Below, in pieces: positions 59,890-64,000 of a stretch of 64,000 nt of DNA (its first letter is position 1; the number at the start of each line of letters is the position of its first letter). The stretch is from Sipunculus nudus (lineage: Eukaryota; Annelida; Sipuncula; Golfingiida; Sipunculidae), in NCBI GenBank assembly GCA_026874595.1, contig CM049314.1:77921300-77985299 (forward strand), given 5' to 3'. The translations under genes were made by a program, and so were the position numbers. The notes beneath the pieces were generated by a model. That model had not been told where the DNA came from. It was given only the letters and a program-made list of their open reading frames with translations, and made no database searches.

Positions 59890-61176
59890 ATAGGTTTTTA
59901 CCTGTTAGTTAGTTGCCTCATACGTAATGCTGTAATACAGGCCCACTTTGTTATACCTACCTGCAGACCTTTTCCATTTACTATTTGTACTTACCTGTTA
60001 GCTAGTTGCCTTATACGTAATGCTGTAATACAGACCCACTGTGTTATACCTACCTGCAGACCTTTTCCATTTACTATTTGTACTTACCTGTTAGCTAGTT
60101 GCCTCATCCGTAATGCTGTAATACAGACCCACTTTGTTATACCTACCTGCAGACCTTTTTCATTTACTATTTGTACTTACCTGTTAGCTAGTTGCCTTAT
60201 ACGTAATGCTGTAATACACACCCACTGTGTTATACCCACCTGCAGACCTTTTCCATTTACTATTTGTACTTACCTGTTAGCTAGTTGCCTTATACGTAAT
60301 GCTGTAATACACACCCACTGTGTTATACCTACCTGCAGACCTTTTCCATTTACTATTTGTACTTACCTGTTAGCTAGTTGCCTTATACGTAATGCTGTAA
60401 TACAGACTCACTTTGTTATACCTACCTGCAGACCTTTTCCATTTACTATTTGTACTTACCTGTTAGCTAGTTGCCTCATCCGTAAAGCTGTAATACAGAC
60501 CCACTTTGTTATACCTACCTGCAGACCTTTTCCATTTACTATTTGTACTCACCTGTTAGCTAGTTGCCTTATACGTAATGCTGTAATACAGACCCACTTT
60601 GTTATACCTACCTGCAGACCTTTTCCATTTACTATTTGTACTTACCTGTTAGCTAGTTGCCTTATACGTAATGCTGTAATACAGACCCACTGTGTTATAC
60701 CTACCTGCAGACCTTTTCCATTTACTATTTGTACTTACCTGTTAGCTAGTTGCCTTATACGTAATGCTGTAATACAGACTCACTTTGTTATACCTACCTG
60801 CAGACCTTTTCCATTTACTATTTGTACTTACCTGTTAGCTAGTTGCCTTATACGTAATGCTGTAATACAGACTCACTTTGTTATACCTACCTGCAGACCT
60901 TTTCCATTTACTATTTGTACTTACCTGTTAGCTAGTTGCCTTATACGTAATGCTGTAATACAGACTCACTTTGTTATACCTACCTGCAGACCTTTTCCAT
61001 TTACTATTTGTACTTACCTGTAAGCTAGTTGCCTCATCCGTAATGCTGTAATACAGACCCACTTTGTTATACCTACCTGCAGACCTTTTCCATTTACTAT
61101 TTGTACTTACCTGTTAGCTAGTTGCCTTATACGTAATGCTGTAATACAGACTCACTTTGTTATACCTACCTGCAGA
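59890..61176. repeat. 93-bp tandem array, about 14 units
   Basis: Units of 93 bp differ at only a few positions, such as CACTTTGTT/CACTGTGTT and CTTATACG/CTCATCCG. The plus strand is open for 379 codons because 93 is 31 codons; the predicted 31-residue repeat (…LLASCLIRNAVIQTH…) has no recognised domain or signal and I treat it as a by-product. On the minus strand each unit has CAG|GTAAGTA and CAG|GTAGGTA, both strong splice-donor matches. Confidence 0.95.
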
Positions 61177-61586
61177 CTTGTCCCATTCGTTATTTGTATT
61201 TTCCTTCAGTTTCGTGTTTCACATATGTAACATATGATATAGAAACCTACATAGCCCTTTGTAATTACCTGTTGAACTACCTCTTTATGGGTACGTATTC
61301 GTGATCATAAAGTATGTACTTGCCACTGTATTGCACACTGGGTATATTATAACTACCTGTAGACCCACCTCACTACGGGGAAGCTTTTGTATAATATGTG
61401 TAATATGTATATGTATATGAGCAGGGTATCGATAATTTTATATTTAACTGTGTTGCCCTGTATTAATAGTTATTGCACTTTAAAATGGTTGAAGGATGTA
61501 TTGAAGGGTATGAAATGTTTTGTGCTGAACACGTGTTATGAAAGTCCTTTCTATTATTGATATGTATTTAGTTATGTATTTAATGG
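61177..61586. other. Degenerate continuation of the 93-bp array, then unique DNA
   Basis: Fragments such as TTACCTGTTGAACTACCTC and ATAACTACCTGTAGACCCAC to about 61,375 look like decayed array units. The remainder is unique. Confidence 0.5.
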
Positions 61587-61657
61587 GCAGTTTGCCATGT
61601 CGAGACCCTAGTGCTACACAGCATTTATATGATTGCACTTTTTGTCACTTCTACAGG
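61587..61657 (+). repeat. 71-bp direct repeat, right copy
   Basis: Second copy of 59,618-59,688, 1,969 bp downstream. The sequence after CTACAGG differs (CATTAAAC), so only the left copy has the donor-like continuation. Confidence 0.9.
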
Positions 61658-61772
61658 CATTAAACTGGGTAAAACACTTTGTGTTCTGGTTTTGGAGCAA
61701 CCCATTCCCGACACCGCTCACAGGCTTGGGACAGCTGTACGCCAACCCACACACGCCCGGTGACATATATAT

Positions 61773-62908
61773 ATGTTACATCCTATGTGTAAAACCAGTC
61801 AATTTGAAAATTGCAGGAATTTTTCAGTCAATTAAAAAATTATCAGGCATTTTACAAATTGACTGAAAAACCAGTCAGTTTATTTGACATATTGAACGAT
61901 CGATACGGAATAGTCTGCTGTTTTACATTTCTCATTATTGTGAAACAGACATCGTCATTAAGAATAAGCAGCTACTTTTAAGTAAACTTTATGCCTGTTT
62001 CTTCTTTCTAGACTATTTATTACCACGTAATAAGACAAAAATACACAGACTGATTAGGGGTATAACCGGAATCGTATAGTGGAAATATACTGACTTTTAT
62101 TACATAATAAAATATGGATACTATATTTTACAACTTATATGGTTATATCTTTGCTTATGAATCAAGTGAAATCAGTTTTAATCAAAATAAAAGCTTTTGA
62201 TTAAATAAACATTAAAACATTAAAATTTGCAATAATATGTAAAATGATTTATGTAGATTATAGAATGTTGGTAGTATTGTGTAGTCAACTGTTAATCAGA
62301 CAGTAAAAAATATACAAATTGGTGGGAAGGGTTAGGGAGTGAGGAGTTTCTCAGGGGACGTTTGCTGCCCTAAACATTTTTAGAAATATGTTGTTGGTTT
62401 CTAAAGCGAGAATATTCCGAGTTATTTTACACCAAATGTGCTTCAAAATTGCTTAAATTTGGAAAGACGTGTGACAATTTTCCAGCATTGAGGGAGGGGG
62501 TCATCCGGCCAACACCCGCTGCCCAAAGTGCAAAAGAAAATTGTGCCCCTGAGATAACATAATATTTACAACTCAGATAATTACCTTATTATTACTACAA
62601 GTAGTAGAGTTAAGCCAGAACAACGCTTCTGATCGTATAAATAATTAAATTGTTCAGTAATATGATGTTAATTGTATTAATGTTTTGTAAGAGTAAGCCA
62701 TAAGAAATAAATGAAATTTCATTTTAATCTTATTAACCTCATAACGAGAGCATTTCATTCTTTTTACCTTTAGGTAAATGTGTCAAATAAACTGACTGAA
62801 TTTTCAGTCAATTTATAAAATGTCTGAAAATTTCAGCCATTTTATAAAGTGCCTGTGCGAAATGAAAATTTCAGGCAATTAGGCTTATTTTACACATGAC
62901 TGTAACAT
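61773..62908. mobile_element. 1.1-kb non-autonomous DNA transposon with long inverted repeats
   Basis: Outer ends ATGTTACA and TGTAACAT face each other, and inverted similarity runs inward for about 120-130 bp (61,773-61,893 and 62,777-62,908), through ATGTGTAAAA, CAGTCAATT, TTTTCAG and TCAGTTTATTTGACA blocks. The arms also contain repeated TTTTCAGTCAATT-like motifs. The interior is AT-rich without a transposase frame. AT-rich flanks prevent a target duplication from being fixed, and the superfamily is unknown. Confidence 0.75.
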
Positions 62909-62914
62909 TTATGC

Positions 62915-62916
<2 letters not shown>

Positions 62917-62972
<56 letters not shown>
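62917..62972. repeat. AT microsatellite
   Basis: Pure AT run just outside the right end of the 1.1-kb inverted-repeat element. Confidence 0.95.
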
Positions 62973-62975
<3 letters not shown>

Positions 62976-63230
62976 CATTTTAGCCGACATTCCTTTGTCA
63001 ATTGTGTCTAGCGTTACCATACAAGGTAATTATTAAGAAGAGTTGGCTCTGGTAGATATTTTTGTTACTACCCGCATGTGTCTGATTGTCAGGGGCGTGG
63101 TGGACTCGATGTCATGATATCTGTCAACTTAATAAAGATAACAGCTGTGGTCCTGTATTGTATTATCAGCGTGTCAGATCTTAGAATATCTCACTCTAGC
63201 GAATCACCTTATCCCTACATGGCCCTCGGG
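62973..63230. other. Unique DNA, nothing recognised
   Basis: Contains AATAAAGATAAC near 63,132 on the plus strand but no gene that would use it. Confidence 0.35.
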
Positions 63231-63616
63231 CAGGGGTGTTAATTTACCTTGAAGTAAAGGTAAGGGGGGGGATGACTTGCATGCCCTGGGGGGGGGGGTA
63301 ATCAAAGATGGTAATCACACTTTTTGTATATATATATATTCACACATTTCATTTCAATTATTATTGGAATTGGGTACAAGGTTTTAACAAATAATGTAGA
63401 ATGTTTCCAGTATACACTAATTCTTAACCAGGTTTAAGCATATTTTATTACATAGTAAACTCCGAAATTGAACTTAAGTCATCAAATGTAATTATTTATT
63501 ATATTTCATTTTCAATGCATAAATATATTTCCCTGAATATCAGGGGGTATTACAGTGACCATCCCTTGATGAAGGGGGAATGTATAACCCCCCCCCCCCC
63601 TATATTGACGCCTTAG
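63231..63616. mobile_element. Possible MITE with CAGGGG(C/T)GT termini
   Basis: The left end CAGGGGTGTTAATTTA faces TATATTGACGCCTTAG on the right; both have adjoining G or C homopolymers. The right end resembles the terminus ending at 59,138. No perfect target duplication was found. Confidence 0.45.
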
Positions 63617-64000
63617 CCCCCGTACCCCAAGGGTGAAGACCTTTGTCGACCCATCTTCATAGTATCAAGTCTTCGGCAGCAATGATTCGCGTGCACTTGT
63701 TGTACGCGGCTGCCGGAGAAGGTTTGGTACCAGTTTGCATTGTCGTGAAGGCAAAGAGATTTTTACCCAGTCCAACATAGCATTAGCAGAGTGTCCCATT
63801 TCTGATGAATGTGCATTTCTTAGACGGCGTGCAATCAGTCTATTTACATTTTGTTCCCTTGCTTTGATTTGCAGCTGTCATTTGGGCCAGAACTCAATTT
63901 AGGCTGTAAGTAAACAGCAAAATCAGCAAATATTGACAAACAGTTAAACTGTGTGACCAGGCCCTATGAAGGTGGGGGGGGGGATGGGGGGGGGGGGGGG
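63617..64000. other. Unique DNA ending in poly-G
   Basis: No gene recognised. The window ends in G runs from 63,974 that may be the start of another homopolymer-bearing MITE. Confidence 0.4.

Noticed and set aside
59884-61023. 379-codon plus-strand open frame with 31-residue repeats
   Set aside because: It is exactly the 93-bp array read in one frame; the unit is a multiple of three. No signal peptide, domain or splice support, and the changes between units do not look protein-driven.
59440-63180. Possible LTR pair based on GAGTTGGCTCTG at 59.47 and 63.04 kb
   Set aside because: Only about 12 bp match; the flanking sequences do not align and no retroviral-type coding lies between.

Overview
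The window reads as intergenic or intronic DNA from an animal, most likely a marine mollusc and probably a bivalve. It is AT-rich and full of microsatellites, and it carries LINE, Ty3/Gypsy, pogo/Tigger and small inverted-repeat elements. It also has a roughly 7 kb array built like the bivalve 'pearl' (Helitron-related) elements: a core tandem repeat, then an ACGG microsatellite, then a GC-rich 3' hairpin. The mollusc assignment is an inference from this repeat content. There are no bacterial features, operons, RNA genes or CRISPR arrays that I can support.

Layout. 1-7,400: mostly unique DNA with a LINE tail (4.0-4.4 kb), a short MITE (4.45-4.63 kb), a foldback element (6.43-6.57 kb) and a 31-bp minisatellite. 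7,421-14,583: array of about 35 monomers (about 177 and 170 bp, alternating) with four embedded copies of a 96-bp segment that also occurs once outside the array at 4,726. 16,952-24,822: minisatellite of 30/37-bp units with kilobase-scale internal duplications. 29,753-33,345: nest of an internally deleted Tigger element, an LTR, a Gypsy reverse-transcriptase fragment and a broken LINE. 38.9-40.1 kb: LINE ORF1 relic and a MITE. 43.6-44.0 kb (minus): first coding exon of a LigB/DOPA-dioxygenase-like gene with two frame breaks. 45,855-48,613: nearly complete Tigger element whose spliced transposase has one in-frame stop. 49.5-50.0 kb: four co-oriented CTCF-like motifs in an old tandem repeat. 51,926-57,936: array of about 177 units of 34 bp, most carrying AATAAA. 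58,421-58,574: first coding exon of a glutamine synthetase/lengsin-like gene, the best host-gene signal in the window. 59,618-61,657: 93-bp tandem array between two 71-bp direct repeats. 61,773-62,908: non-autonomous transposon with long inverted repeats.

Four unrelated long arrays (about 7.1, 7.9, 6.0 and 1.3 kb) make up roughly a third of the window. Most long open frames are by-products of repeat units whose length is a multiple of three, or of AT microsatellites. The host-gene evidence is the lengsin-like exon (plus), the LigB-like exon (minus, damaged) and one anonymous exon-like segment at 42.2 kb. Everything was read by eye; no alignment or database search was run.
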